A stretch of 55,718 bases of DNA. Source: Okeania sp. SIO3I5. Lineage in GTDB: Bacteria; Cyanobacteriota; Cyanobacteriia; Cyanobacteriales; Microcoleaceae. The notes under the pieces were generated by a model, which saw only the letters and a program-made list of their open reading frames with translations, ran no database searches and was not told the origin of the DNA. Of the stretch, positions 43,280 to 51,067 are shown one piece after another; position 1 is the first letter of the stretch; each line of letters starts with the position of its first letter. The stretch lies in the NCBI RefSeq assembly GCF_010672085.1, contig NZ_JAAHHT010000043.1:1-55718 (forward strand), in the 5' to 3' direction. The translations under genes were made by a program, and so were the position numbers.

Positions 43280-43465
43280 GTAGACCACAGTAGGGACGTT
43301 CCATGGAACGTCCCTACGGGGTTTTGGTTGTAACGATGTGGTTCATCAATCTGAAAAGCGCTGTCAAACTATAGGAGTAAAATAATTTTTTTGAACGTCA
43401 TACAATGCTTAGGGCGAATTGCCATTCGCCCCTACAATGCGAATTGCCATTCGCCCCTACAATTA
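43280..43465. repeat. Short inverted and direct repeats between the module genes
   Basis: GTAGGGACGTTCCATGGAAC with GTTCCATGGAACGTCCCTAC overlaps as a palindrome at 43290-43317. CGAATTGCCATTCGCCCC occurs twice in tandem at 43414-43460. Both are dispersed hairpin units seen elsewhere in the window. Confidence 0.7.
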
Positions 43466-43476
43466 TGAGTTTTTAT

Positions 43477-44622
43477 TCAATCATCATAAATCCATCTAAG
43501 CTCTATTAATTTGGCAATTGATAAACCTTCTTCATCTTCTTCAACAATTTTCTGTACCCGCACAGGTTGATTCTCTTGTCTTTCAAACCAATAACCTGAA
43601 TTACTAGCTAAATAGTTAATTAAAGATGGGTGATGGGAAATTAATATTGCTTGTTTTTGATTCGACTGACAATAGTCAAAAAGTTTCATTAGCCAAGGTT
43701 GTATTTCTGGTAAAGCTAGAAAGTTTTCTGGTTCATCAATACATAAAGTACAATCGGTTTCTGGAGTGCAAAATAGTAAGGTATATAGGGCAATTAATGT
43801 TTTTTTACCTTCTGATAATTCGTTGATTTTATAAGATGTTTTACTGGGAAGATTAAAAATTGCCGAAAGAATTCTGGCTTCTCCAGATTTCTGATTTTGG
43901 AAGGAATTAAAACCTTTGATTATTTTTTGCAATTCTAGTGTAAGTTCAATTATTTGATTCAGAAATTCTTGGGATAAGTGACTGTACCAAGCAGCATAGT
44001 TTGACATACTTTTATTAGGATGTTTTGCTTCTCCATGACTTTCTGTAGTCATAGCAAAAGGATTTATTTGAACAATAAAAAAATTGGCAATTAGCTTTTT
44101 GAAGGAAGTCAGTTTTTCATGCTTTGATATTTCAGGAATCAAACCTACTCCTGAGCGTGAATTATCAAAATATTCAAGAATATTTTCTCCACTGTTGGGA
44201 TGTTCTTGAAATACTGATGCTGTAGGAATTCCTGGGTAAATATTATGGATAGTGAAAAAAAATAGAGTTTTGTTGTTAAAGATCAATTCTTCAGAATACA
44301 TTCTGGCAAAAGAATTATCTTGATATTCGATTTCTAGAACATATAAATATGTACCTCCATTTCCTGCAATTTCTAATTCAAATTTCTGGATAGATGAGTT
44401 TTGCCATCTAGTTAAATCTTGCTGATGAAAAATTTCTGAGGTTTGATAATATCTTCCCGTAGTTTCAAATTCTCCTAATATAAATTTTTGGAGTTTATGC
44501 AAAACTTCAAAAACTGTTGTTTTTCCCGAACCATTTGCTCCTAGTAGTAAATTTATATTTGAGAATTTAATTTCAAAGTTAACCAGACATTTAAAATTGT
44601 TGACGTAAAGTTTTTTTAGCAT
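43477..44622 (-). CDS. AAA family (OLD/RecF-like) ATPase
   Basis: 381 aa. Walker A LLGANGSGKTTVFE near residue 32 right after YVNNFKCLVNFEIKFSNIN. ABC-type signature region ELSEGKKTLIALYTLL. Walker B CTLCIDEPENFLALPE followed by the D/H-loop ILISHHPSLINYLA. This is the AAA_21/AAA_15 group of SMC-like ATPases found in OLD, PARIS-type and other anti-phage systems. Paired with the TOPRIM-like gene downstream. Role in defence is inferred from the pairing, not shown. Confidence 0.75.
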   Translation of the reverse strand: MLKKLYVNNFKCLVNFEIKFSNINLLLGANGSGKTTVFEVLHKLQKFILGEFETTGRYYQTSEIFHQQDLTRWQNSSIQKFELEIAGNGGTYLYVLEIEYQDNSFARMYSEELIFNNKTLFFFTIHNIYPGIPTASVFQEHPNSGENILEYFDNSRSGVGLIPEISKHEKLTSFKKLIANFFIVQINPFAMTTESHGEAKHPNKSMSNYAAWYSHLSQEFLNQIIELTLELQKIIKGFNSFQNQKSGEARILSAIFNLPSKTSYKINELSEGKKTLIALYTLLFCTPETDCTLCIDEPENFLALPEIQPWLMKLFDYCQSNQKQAILISHHPSLINYLASNSGYWFERQENQPVRVQKIVEEDEEGLSIAKLIELRWIYDD

Positions 44623-44793
44623 TGGCAGAATTAATAATTTGGAAAAAAGAAGAAAGCACTTTTAATCTCTTGCCATTATACAATACTACCTACACAAGAA
44701 ATAAAAATGCTTTTTTTGAGGTAAAAAATTTATTTATCTCAAACTGTTTATGCTAACTTTTGAATTTAGATTTTTGAGTTAATTTTGTACTCT

Positions 44794-45528
44794 TTAAAAA
44801 GACTCTTTAAATGGTCTTAAATCAAGTTCGTGAGTCCATGCACTCGAATGTTGTTGGTGAATTGCCCAATAGGTTTCCGCGATCGCTTCAAGTTGTAATA
44901 AACCTTCCTCACCTTTTTGAGCAACAAAATTTGGGAACTTCGTGCGAGACTTTTCCCCATCAATAACACCATCAATAATGACATGAGCAACATGAATACC
45001 TTCGGGACCAAATTCTCGCGCCATCCCTTGAGCTAATGCTCTCAAACCTGCTTTTGCTGCTCCGAATGCTGTAAAAGGTGGTTTTCCTCTTAAGGATGCA
45101 GTCGCTCCGGTAAAAATCAGGGTGCCTTGTTGTCGCTTTTTCATCGTAGCGATCGCTTGTTTTCCAAATAAAAATCCACCAAAACAATTTTGTTGCCAAA
45201 GGTTGATAAAGGTTTCGCTGTCTGTTTCTAATAAGGGTGCAGGAATATTTTTACCTGCGTTGTAGACAGCAATATCAAGAGGATAACCTGCTTTTTCCAC
45301 AACTGCAAATAGTTGTTCGACATCCTGTTCTGCTGTTGCATCAGTAACAACAGCAGTTGCGGTACCCCCTTGTTGTGCGATCTTTTCGACAATTAACTGT
45401 AGTTTATCTGCGCTACGACTAGCAACAAAAACGTGCAAACCCTGGTTAGCAAAATATTTAGCAAGTGCGGCACCTAAACCTGCTTCTGAACCAACACCTA
45501 TGATAACTGCTGCTGATTTTTCGCTCAT
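44794..45528 (-). CDS. Short-chain dehydrogenase/reductase with Phe for the catalytic Tyr
   Basis: 244 aa from the ATG with AAGGAAC upstream; an earlier in-frame start (45570) is less likely. Rossmann fold with GVGSEAGLGAALA, the NAG motif (VYNAGKN) and catalytic-region TGATASLRGKPPFTAFGAAKAGL. The YxxxK Tyr of classical SDRs is Phe (FGAAK). A subgroup of bacterial SDRs with this F is known to me from annotation. Oxidoreductase activity is therefore doubtful or mechanistically different. Cytoplasmic. Substrate unknown. Confidence 0.82.
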   Translation of the reverse strand: MSEKSAAVIIGVGSEAGLGAALAKYFANQGLHVFVASRSADKLQLIVEKIAQQGGTATAVVTDATAEQDVEQLFAVVEKAGYPLDIAVYNAGKNIPAPLLETDSETFINLWQQNCFGGFLFGKQAIATMKKRQQGTLIFTGATASLRGKPPFTAFGAAKAGLRALAQGMAREFGPEGIHVAHVIIDGVIDGEKSRTKFPNFVAQKGEEGLLQLEAIAETYWAIHQQHSSAWTHELDLRPFKESF

Positions 45529-45590
45529 TTTATTGTTCCTTAAACTATTAGATATCTCCAATAAAATCATTATCCCACAGAAATCATTAA

Positions 45591-45686
45591 TCAGGACTTA
45601 GGCAAATTCTTAGACAATACCCTATTTGTAGAGGGAAGAATGAGCATTTACCCCTACTAGATATGGAGGTTCTCCGTAAGTTCTGA
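45591..45686. mobile_element. Miniature element family B, copy 4
   Basis: Ends TCAGGACTTAGGCAAA and TCCGTAAGTTCTGA. More diverged than the other copies. It lies between the SDR gene and the first promoter of the Y RNA array. Confidence 0.65.
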
Positions 45687-45858
45687 TTAATTCTTTTCCC
45701 CTACTCCCTGCTCCCTACTCCCTCTTTTCTTGTAAATTTAGATTTTAGATTTTATGGAAGCTTTTTGGCCGAATATCTATATTTTACTAACTGTAATTTA
45801 CCTGTATCCATTGATATAGCTAACTTTCAATATCCTGAAAAAAATTTTTTCTACCCCC

Positions 45859-45923
45859 TTGACACTAATGTATTATTTATGTAGTATAGAGATGTGGGAG
45901 TTAAAGGAGAGGTAAACAACCTC
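45859..45923 (+). promoter_or_regulatory. Promoter P1 and leader hairpin of the Y RNA array
   Basis: TTGACA (45859-45864), exactly 17 bases, then TAGTAT (45882-45887): a near-consensus SigA promoter. A GAGGT-AAACA-ACCTC hairpin follows at 45909-45923, and CTTGAAAACTAAATAA a little later resembles an rRNA/tRNA-operon leader. The same arrangement is repeated at 50857. The first Y RNA-like element begins about 185 bases downstream. Confidence 0.8.
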
Positions 45924-46071
45924 CAGAGAAACAAGCCATATTTGCACCTTGAAAACTAAATAATTAATTAATCGGAATTTTCACAAAAATAGCACTACAA
46001 AAAAGTGTTAGAAAATTGATAAATTGATGAAATTAAAATCTTTTATAACTAATAGTTTTGACTTTCGCTAA

Positions 46072-46215
46072 TGTTCCGCACCCTAACTGGTAAAGCGTAC
46101 ATACATTTTGATTTACGAGAGTAAATGTAGGTTCAAGTCCTACCATCGCCATGTTGTTTGGCGATGTAGCTCAGGGAGCGCTTATGTTCAGCTTTGTTGA
46201 CTTGTGCGGAGCATA
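46072..46215 (+). ncRNA. Y RNA-like element 1, circularly permuted tRNA-like domain
   Basis: Base stem ATGTTCCGCAC / GTGCGGAGCAT (11 bp, one G-U), followed by CCTAAC and preceded on the 3' side by TTGACTT, the shared Ro-stem signature of this array. Second stem AAAGC/GCTTT. Inside, in order: hairpin ATTTAC-GAGA-GTAAAT (GNRA loop) and T arm GTAGG-TTCAAGT-CCTAC. Then comes an acceptor-like stem CATCGCCA / TGGCGATG closed by TGTTGTT. Last is a D arm starting TAGCTCAGG. So the 3' half of the cloverleaf precedes the 5' half: a circular permutation opened between D and anticodon arms. It cannot be aminoacylated as it stands. No U-run follows, so the 3' end is probably made by processing. Confidence 0.8.
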
Positions 46216-46294
46216 ATAAAGAATAATTAGGGTAATAAACCCGGTTTCTTGTTTTGGTCTTTTATTAAGCAGCAATAAGTAGAAAATAAACTAA

Positions 46295-46540
<246 letters not shown>

Positions 46541-46573
46541 ATAAAACCTCGGCTTTAACAGAAATATCTGAGA

Positions 46574-46734
46574 ATGTTCCGCACCCTAACTGGTAAAGCG
46601 TACATACATTTTGGTCTGCTAAACCAAAGGTTGTAGGTTCGACTCCTACTATCCCCTCTTTGAATATTTTGTGGGGATATAGCTCAATGGATAGAGCGTT
46701 ATTGTTTAGCGCTTTATTGACTTGTGCGGAGCAT
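46574..46734 (+). ncRNA. Y RNA-like element 2, circularly permuted tRNA-like domain
   Basis: Same base stem sequence as element 1 (ATGTTCCGCAC / GTGCGGAGCAT) and a TAAAGCG/CGCTTTA second stem. Inside: an anticodon-type arm TTTGGT-CTGCTAA-ACCAAA (7-nt loop, GCU triplet as in tRNA-Ser) and T arm GTAGG-TTCGACT-CCTAC. An acceptor-like stem TATCCCC/GGGGATA is closed by a 16-nt AT-rich loop. The D arm GCTC-AATGGATA-GAGC is perfect. The order is anticodon, T, acceptor, D, so the domain is permuted, with the Y stem leaving at the D/anticodon junction. All conserved T-loop and D-arm bases look intact. Confidence 0.85.
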
Positions 46735-46740
46735 AATAAT

Positions 46741-46893
46741 AGTGGTTAAAAATCACTTCGTATCCCAACAAAAAAAGCTTACATACTAGCTCATTTGGTA
46801 GAGCATTTGTCTCAAGAACAAAGTGTAGCAGGTTCAATTCCTGCGTATGAATCAACAGCTTTTTTGACTTGTACGAAGTGATTTTTAACTACT
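46741..46893 (+). ncRNA. Y RNA-like element 3, direct tRNA-like domain (CAA)
   Basis: A 22-bp base stem (starts AGTGGTTAAAAATCACTTCG, 46741; returns as TACGAAGTGATTTTTAACTACT) whose U-rich 3' arm would also terminate transcription. AAAAAAGCT/AGCTTTTTT inner stem, then a normal-order cloverleaf. Acceptor-like CATAC/GTATG, D arm GCTC-ATTTGGTA-GAGC, anticodon arm TTTGT-CTCAAGA-ACAAA (CAA, Leu), T arm GCAGG-TTCAATT-CCTGC. The signature CCCAAC replaces CCCTAAC. The acceptor stem runs straight into the Y stem, so no free 3' CCA end exists. Confidence 0.85.
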
Positions 46894-46974
46894 TGAATAG
46901 CAATAAAAAAATACAAAATCAAACTTTGTTTAGTAACTGATAACTGAAATGACTTCGCACCCTAACTGATAAAT

Positions 46975-47082
46975 TGGAGTTTAGACTAAAGCTTGAATAA
47001 TTATTCAATTCCTGGGACGGATTGAGATAGTTGATGTTAAAATCAATTAATAGTCTAAATCAATTAATAGTCTAAACTCCAG
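46975..47082. repeat. Inverted repeat at the left end of the insertion
   Basis: TGGAGTTTAGACTA (46975) and TAGTCTAAACTCCA (47068-47081) form a 14-bp stem. TCAATTAATAGTCTAAA occurs twice in tandem at 47043-47076. The same 16-mer returns as a direct repeat at 49345-49360 on the far side of the gene. Confidence 0.75.
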
Positions 47083-47400
47083 TACTTAGAACGAATCGTA
47101 CACCTTGTAAAGTTTTGTAAGATTCACCCGTTTTTTGGCCCGAATTCATAAGAAATCCATATTGGCTTTGGGAATGGGCGATTTGGTAGGTGTAGCAAGA
47201 TTATTTTTAACTAACAAATATTGCCCTTGAGGGTGCTATTTCCAACTGTGTCCGGATTTCTCTTGTCAATGGGGGAAACAGTAATTAAATCAATAGAGCA
47301 TAAGTAAAATCAAGTTTCTGAGCTAATTCAGGGTACTTTTTAAGAGAAAGAAACTTGGAGTTAATACCAAAATTTAGAGCCTAAAGTTTGCTAAATCACT

Positions 47401-49221
47401 ATGAGACAAATATTTTTGCTCAGTTGGATTGCCTTGGGAGCAATGCTGAGTGTAAATCTACCCGTTGTATCACAGGAAATTACACCTGATATCAGAGATA
47501 GTAATAAAGATTCAATTTTAGAACAATTTAAGAAAGGGGATAAGAATACTCTGATTTTTGGAGTTAGATCTGACTCCTATCCTATTAGTTATAAAGAGAG
47601 CGATAGCTGGAGAGGCTTCTGTGTAGAGTTGGCTGGGGTTTTGAAAAAGGAATTGGAAAATTTAAAAGAAATTGAACCTAATTCGATCAAAATTGTGTAT
47701 AAGGATATTAGCCCAAGAGACATAGAAAAAGAAAGATTTGATATATTAAGAAATAAAAAAATTGATATTGAATGTGGTCCAAATAGTATTCCCGAAGAAG
47801 TAAGTGACGATAATTTTGTTCATCCAAGGTATCAAAACATTATTTTTTCTAAACCTTTTTTTGTGACAGGGACAAGACTTTTGATCAAAAAAGATCAGCG
47901 AGATCGAGTTAATAAAAATCTTCTTTTTGAAAACGAACATATTGGTGTCCTGAAAAATACAACGACATATTCAGTTCTTAAAAATCTCTATCGACTAGCC
48001 TATCTGAAGCCTCCCGATCCTCCTACAAGAAAGAGCGGAATACAATATTTGAAGGACGAATCAGTTATAGCATATGCTACTGATAGCTTAATTTTGGAAG
48101 CAGAATTAGAAAGAAAAAAGTATTTAGATAACCCAGATGATTACTATTTATATCCTGAAAATAACTTTTTAAGTATTGAACCCTATGGACTCGCATTTCA
48201 TGATAGTGAGAAAGAATGGCGTGATTTCGTCGACAGAGTGCTTCAAACTCCTGGAGCAGAAAGAATTATTGAAGAGCTACTAGAAAACAAGTACGACAGC
48301 ATCTCAAACCTAATCAGACGAGAAAAAAATCATACTAGATATCTTGGGCAGCTTAAATTAGCTTTCAAAGTATTATCCATAATTTTAGTTGTGACTGTTT
48401 TCGTTGCATTCATTTGGTTGATTCGTTATTTACGTTTAAAAGCTCAAACAGCAGAAATAATTTTTGATGAGGAAGACGAGTTTGACTGGAATGCTTTTAT
48501 CTACGCCTTTAAAATGGTACAAGTTGAACATGATGTTGTGCTTCTAGCCATTAATGAACTCAGTATCAAAGACAACAGTGATCTATCTTTTCAGGTGGGT
48601 TTATATAAAAGTAATTTAAAAAAAGAAAAATTCATAAAACAGTTTAGCTCTAAGTACGAATTAGCACTTGAAGACGTCAAAAAGCATTATAAGCTAGACA
48701 TAAAGGAAGCTCAAAGTCATGGTCAGAGTCTCAAGAATCTTCAGACTAAGCATCCACAGACAAAAACACTCAATGACCTTATAGACAGGGTAAGTATTAA
48801 TATATCAACAAGTCAACCACTCAATATAGGAGCAAATTCTATGACTGAAAATAGTAATGAAACAGTTAATAACTACCAACAAGGAGCAAATATTGCTAAC
48901 AACGCTGGCATAGTCAAAGATAATGCTAGTCAAAAAGCTAATCAACATAACTACACTCAAGAACAAAAACAATCACTAGCAGAAGTTGCTACAGAAATCC
49001 AAGAACTTCTAGATCAACTTTCAGAAACCTACAGTACAGAAGAAGCTGAAAAAAAAGCAGCAGAAAATCTAGCTAGCAAAGCAAAACAAAACCCTTCCTT
49101 CAAAAACAACCTCAAAAACTGGAGTCAGTCTATCCTCACAAAAAGCACTGAAGCTGGAGCAATAGAAGTTGGCAAAGAAGCAGCAAAACGAATCATTCCC
49201 CTGGCTCTTAGTTTCCTTTGA
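47401..49221 (+). CDS. Membrane-anchored solute-binding-type protein within the split Y element
   Basis: 606 aa. Signal peptide (residues 1-24, LLSWIALGAMLSVNLPVVSQ). A periplasmic solute-binding family 3 fold follows (about 50-300: TLIFGVRSDSYPISYKES, GFCVELAGVLKKEL, YGLAFHDSEKEWRDFV). One transmembrane helix near 325-347 (VLSIILVVTVFVAFIWLI). Then a cytoplasmic part, and finally a C-terminal cyanobacterial helical module (NNYQQGANIANNAG, SLAEVATEIQELLDQLS, RIIPLALSFL) often found on cyanobacterial signalling and repeat proteins. Looks like an amino-acid receptor without a recognisable output enzyme. Codons are ordinary. No transposase features, so it would be cargo of the insertion. Confidence 0.75.
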   Translation: MRQIFLLSWIALGAMLSVNLPVVSQEITPDIRDSNKDSILEQFKKGDKNTLIFGVRSDSYPISYKESDSWRGFCVELAGVLKKELENLKEIEPNSIKIVYKDISPRDIEKERFDILRNKKIDIECGPNSIPEEVSDDNFVHPRYQNIIFSKPFFVTGTRLLIKKDQRDRVNKNLLFENEHIGVLKNTTTYSVLKNLYRLAYLKPPDPPTRKSGIQYLKDESVIAYATDSLILEAELERKKYLDNPDDYYLYPENNFLSIEPYGLAFHDSEKEWRDFVDRVLQTPGAERIIEELLENKYDSISNLIRREKNHTRYLGQLKLAFKVLSIILVVTVFVAFIWLIRYLRLKAQTAEIIFDEEDEFDWNAFIYAFKMVQVEHDVVLLAINELSIKDNSDLSFQVGLYKSNLKKEKFIKQFSSKYELALEDVKKHYKLDIKEAQSHGQSLKNLQTKHPQTKTLNDLIDRVSINISTSQPLNIGANSMTENSNETVNNYQQGANIANNAGIVKDNASQKANQHNYTQEQKQSLAEVATEIQELLDQLSETYSTEEAEKKAAENLASKAKQNPSFKNNLKNWSQSILTKSTEAGAIEVGKEAAKRIIPLALSFL

Positions 49222-49344
49222 TGTAGCTTGGCTAGTAGGGGTGGGAACACAAAAGACATAACACCCCTCAAATTTAACTTTGATACTTGTTTTCCCCCGT
49301 TGCAAGTGCTTGTGTTTTTATTTGAGGGATATAACCCCCTCTAC

Positions 49345-49360
49345 TGGAGTTTAGACTAAA
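49345..49360. repeat. 16-bp direct repeat, right copy
   Basis: TGGAGTTTAGACTAAA, identical to 46975-46990. With the left copy it frames the 2.37-kb segment that interrupts Y RNA-like element 4; consistent with a target duplication or with homologous sequence used in recombination. Confidence 0.75.
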
Positions 49361-49650
49361 TGCCTTCAGGTCATACCGTACAGTCTAGTTTGGGGAGAAG
49401 AGGATTGAAAGAGGTGATCAATTTAAAGTATACATACATTTTCTAACAGTCCTAAGGTAGCGATATTCGGGTAACCGACTAATTGTGAAGCTTTCTAAGT
49501 CTTTCTGAGATAAAGATTAGCGCGTTCACTGTCAGGTTAAAAACTGATAAGAACGGCTGTATTGTATTCATTACTTTTTCAACTTGTGCGAAGTATTTGA
49601 CTGAAAGTTAATACATTTTTTTTGCAGAGAAAATTGCTTATAAAATATTT

Positions 49651-49721
49651 GGGGATTTGGTGTAGTGGGAGCATACGACTCTTGCACAGTCGTGACAGGG
49701 GTTCGAGTCCCCTAGTCTCCA
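49651..49721 (+). tRNA. tRNA-Ala (anticodon TGC)
   Basis: A full 71-nt cloverleaf. Acceptor GGGGATT/AGTCTCC with a G3-U70 wobble (the alanine identity element) and A73. D arm with wobble pairs and loop AGTGGGA. Anticodon arm CGACT-CTTGCAC-AGTCG (TGC). T arm AGGGG-TTCGAGT-CCCCT. CCA is not encoded. Starts 57 bases after the end of Y element 4. Quite unlike the standard cyanobacterial tRNA-Ala(TGC), so probably a divergent or horizontally acquired copy. Confidence 0.85.
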
Positions 49722-49724
49722 TTT

Positions 49725-49800
49725 GGTGTCTGAAGTTGAAGTAGTCGAAACGTCGGTTTGTGACGCCGAAGAAAGCGAGTGCAAGTCTCGTCGGACACCC
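49725..49800 (+). tRNA. tRNA-His-like (anticodon GTG), divergent
   Basis: Follows tRNA-Ala by 3 bases. Acceptor GGTGTCT/GGACACC with C73, the discriminator of tRNA-His, but the base at -1 is T instead of the G needed for histidine identity. Anticodon arm TCGGT-TTGTGAC-GCCGA (GTG). T arm GCGAG-TGCAAGT-CTCGT has G in place of the universal T55. The D arm is weak (GTT/AAC) and the loop lacks the GG pair needed for tertiary contacts. It may be a decayed tRNA-His or another tRNA mimic. Confidence 0.6.
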
Positions 49801-49833
49801 TGCCATTTCAGTTATCGGTTATCAGAATTATTT

Positions 49834-50805
49834 ATGAAAACGTTAGTAACTCGCTCCTATCAGGGAGAAAATGATTTAGAGGCGATCGCCGAACTTTTCC
49901 AAGCTTGTGAAACAGTCGATCGCTTAGATGAATGGGTATCTATTTCCGTTCTGCGACAAATGCTTAACGCTCCGAACCTAGACAAGGATAGTGACATACG
50001 CCTTTGGGAAGATGGAGAAGGTCAACTCATTGGTATTGGGATGCTAAAAGAATCAATTGATAGTCATCTCTATTTCAGAGTTCATCCCATTTTCAGAGGT
50101 AAAGGTATAGAACAAGAAATCATTAAATGGAGCGAACAGCGAATAGGAGAGATTGCTGCTGAGAGTGGTACATTTGTAACCTTGCGCTCTGCTATTCGTG
50201 CCGATCAAACTGAACGTATCGCATTATTAGAAAGCTGTGGTTTTACTCCAAACCGTTACTTTTTTGAAATGGAGCGATCGCTCGTCGAACCCCTATCTAA
50301 ACCTGAGTTACCTGTAGGTTTTACATTGCACTCTCACTGCTCTCCACAGTTTTCTGGTAAGGTAGGGCAGCGACAGTTCCTAGAAGCATGGGTGAAAGCG
50401 TACAATCAAACATTTATCGATCATTGGAACTTCCATGAAGTGAAGGTTGAACAGGTAGAATATATAGTAAGTAACCCTAACTATAAACCAGAGTTAACCT
50501 CAGTTGTAATTGCTCCTGATGGTACATTTGCAGCTTTTTGCAATTGTTCTATTTCCCCAGAAAAAAATGAGTACAAGGGAAGCAAAGAAGGTTGGATAGA
50601 CACCCTGGGGACTCAGCGTGCTTTTCGTAAGCGTGGGTTAGGAAAAGCTATGTTACTTTCTGGAATGCAACGGTTACGAGATGTTGGCATGGATAAGGCG
50701 TTACTTGGTGTTGACGCTGAAAACCCGTCGGGAGCAAATAGACTTTATGAGTCTGTAGGTTTCCGTAAAGTTCGTACTAATATTGTTTATGGCAAAGAAT
50801 TTTAA
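49834..50805 (+). CDS. Tandem-GNAT N-acetyltransferase, copy 2
   Basis: 323 aa starting at ATG 49834 (an upstream in-frame start lies in the tRNA-like gene and is rejected). Two GNAT folds like its paralogue at 41556: TRSYQGENDLEAIAELF ... YFRVHPIFRGKGIEQEIIKW, then RAFRKRGLGKAMLLSGMQRL with a good acetyl-CoA loop and VDAENPSGANRLYESVGFRK. Here the first domain also keeps an RGKGI loop. Placed within the Y RNA island, 33 bp after the tRNA-like gene. Acetylation of a tRNA or small molecule is possible, but the substrate is unknown. Confidence 0.85.
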   Translation: MKTLVTRSYQGENDLEAIAELFQACETVDRLDEWVSISVLRQMLNAPNLDKDSDIRLWEDGEGQLIGIGMLKESIDSHLYFRVHPIFRGKGIEQEIIKWSEQRIGEIAAESGTFVTLRSAIRADQTERIALLESCGFTPNRYFFEMERSLVEPLSKPELPVGFTLHSHCSPQFSGKVGQRQFLEAWVKAYNQTFIDHWNFHEVKVEQVEYIVSNPNYKPELTSVVIAPDGTFAAFCNCSISPEKNEYKGSKEGWIDTLGTQRAFRKRGLGKAMLLSGMQRLRDVGMDKALLGVDAENPSGANRLYESVGFRKVRTNIVYGKEF

Positions 50806-50856
50806 GTATAAATATTTCTGAATTTTGCATTCTAAAAAAAAATTTTTCTCACCCCC

Positions 50857-50921
50857 TTGACAGTTTTGTATTATTTGTGTAGTATAAAAATATAAGGTAA
50901 ATAAAGAGGCAAAGTTGCCTC
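50857..50921 (+). promoter_or_regulatory. Promoter P2 and leader hairpin of the Y RNA array
   Basis: TTGACA (50857-50862), 17 bases, TAGTAT (50880-50885), then a GAGGCA-AAGT-TGCCTC hairpin (50906-50921). Spacer and flanks (GTATTATTTGTGTAGTATA) are nearly the same as at P1, so the two promoters are duplicates. It would transcribe Y elements 5 onwards. Confidence 0.8.
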
Positions 50922-51067
50922 ATCACTGAACCTAGAAAATTAAATATTCAATTTATGCTTTTAGAGAATTTTTAAACTTAGTAAAATCCTATCACTTAAG
51001 ATGCCCTTTTTACTTTTAATACTCAAGTTTGAACAGCTTGAATAGATTAAATAAAGCATGGAAAATT

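Larger units (their letters stand above)
46951..49594 (+). ncRNA. Y RNA-like element 4, split; carries a 23S rRNA-like module
   Basis: The 5' end (ACTTCGCAC, 46952-46960, then CCTAACTGATAAA) and the 3' end (AACTTGTGCGAAGT, stem half 49586-49594) pair over 9 bp but lie 2.6 kb apart. The 16-mer TGGAGTTTAGACTAAA ends the 5' part (46975-46990) and begins the 3' part (49345-49360). This points to an inserted 2.37-kb segment. The 3' part (about 250 nt) contains GTCCTAAGGTAGCGA (49449-49463), ATATTCGG and a TCGG-GTAA-CCGA hairpin, matching the 23S rRNA domain IV core next to the I-CeuI site. ACAGTC (49446) pairs with GGCTGT (49555) to enclose it, and AAAGTA/TACTTT forms the inner Y stem. Confidence 0.7.

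Noticed and set aside
49441-49480. True 23S rRNA gene fragment or rRNA operon
   Set aside because: Only the domain IV core motif matches; flanking sequence is not rRNA and the Y-type stems surround it.
49723-49833. Upstream extension of the GNAT gene
   Set aside because: The first 37 codons overlap the tRNA-His-like gene; the ATG at 49834 gives the family-like N-terminus.
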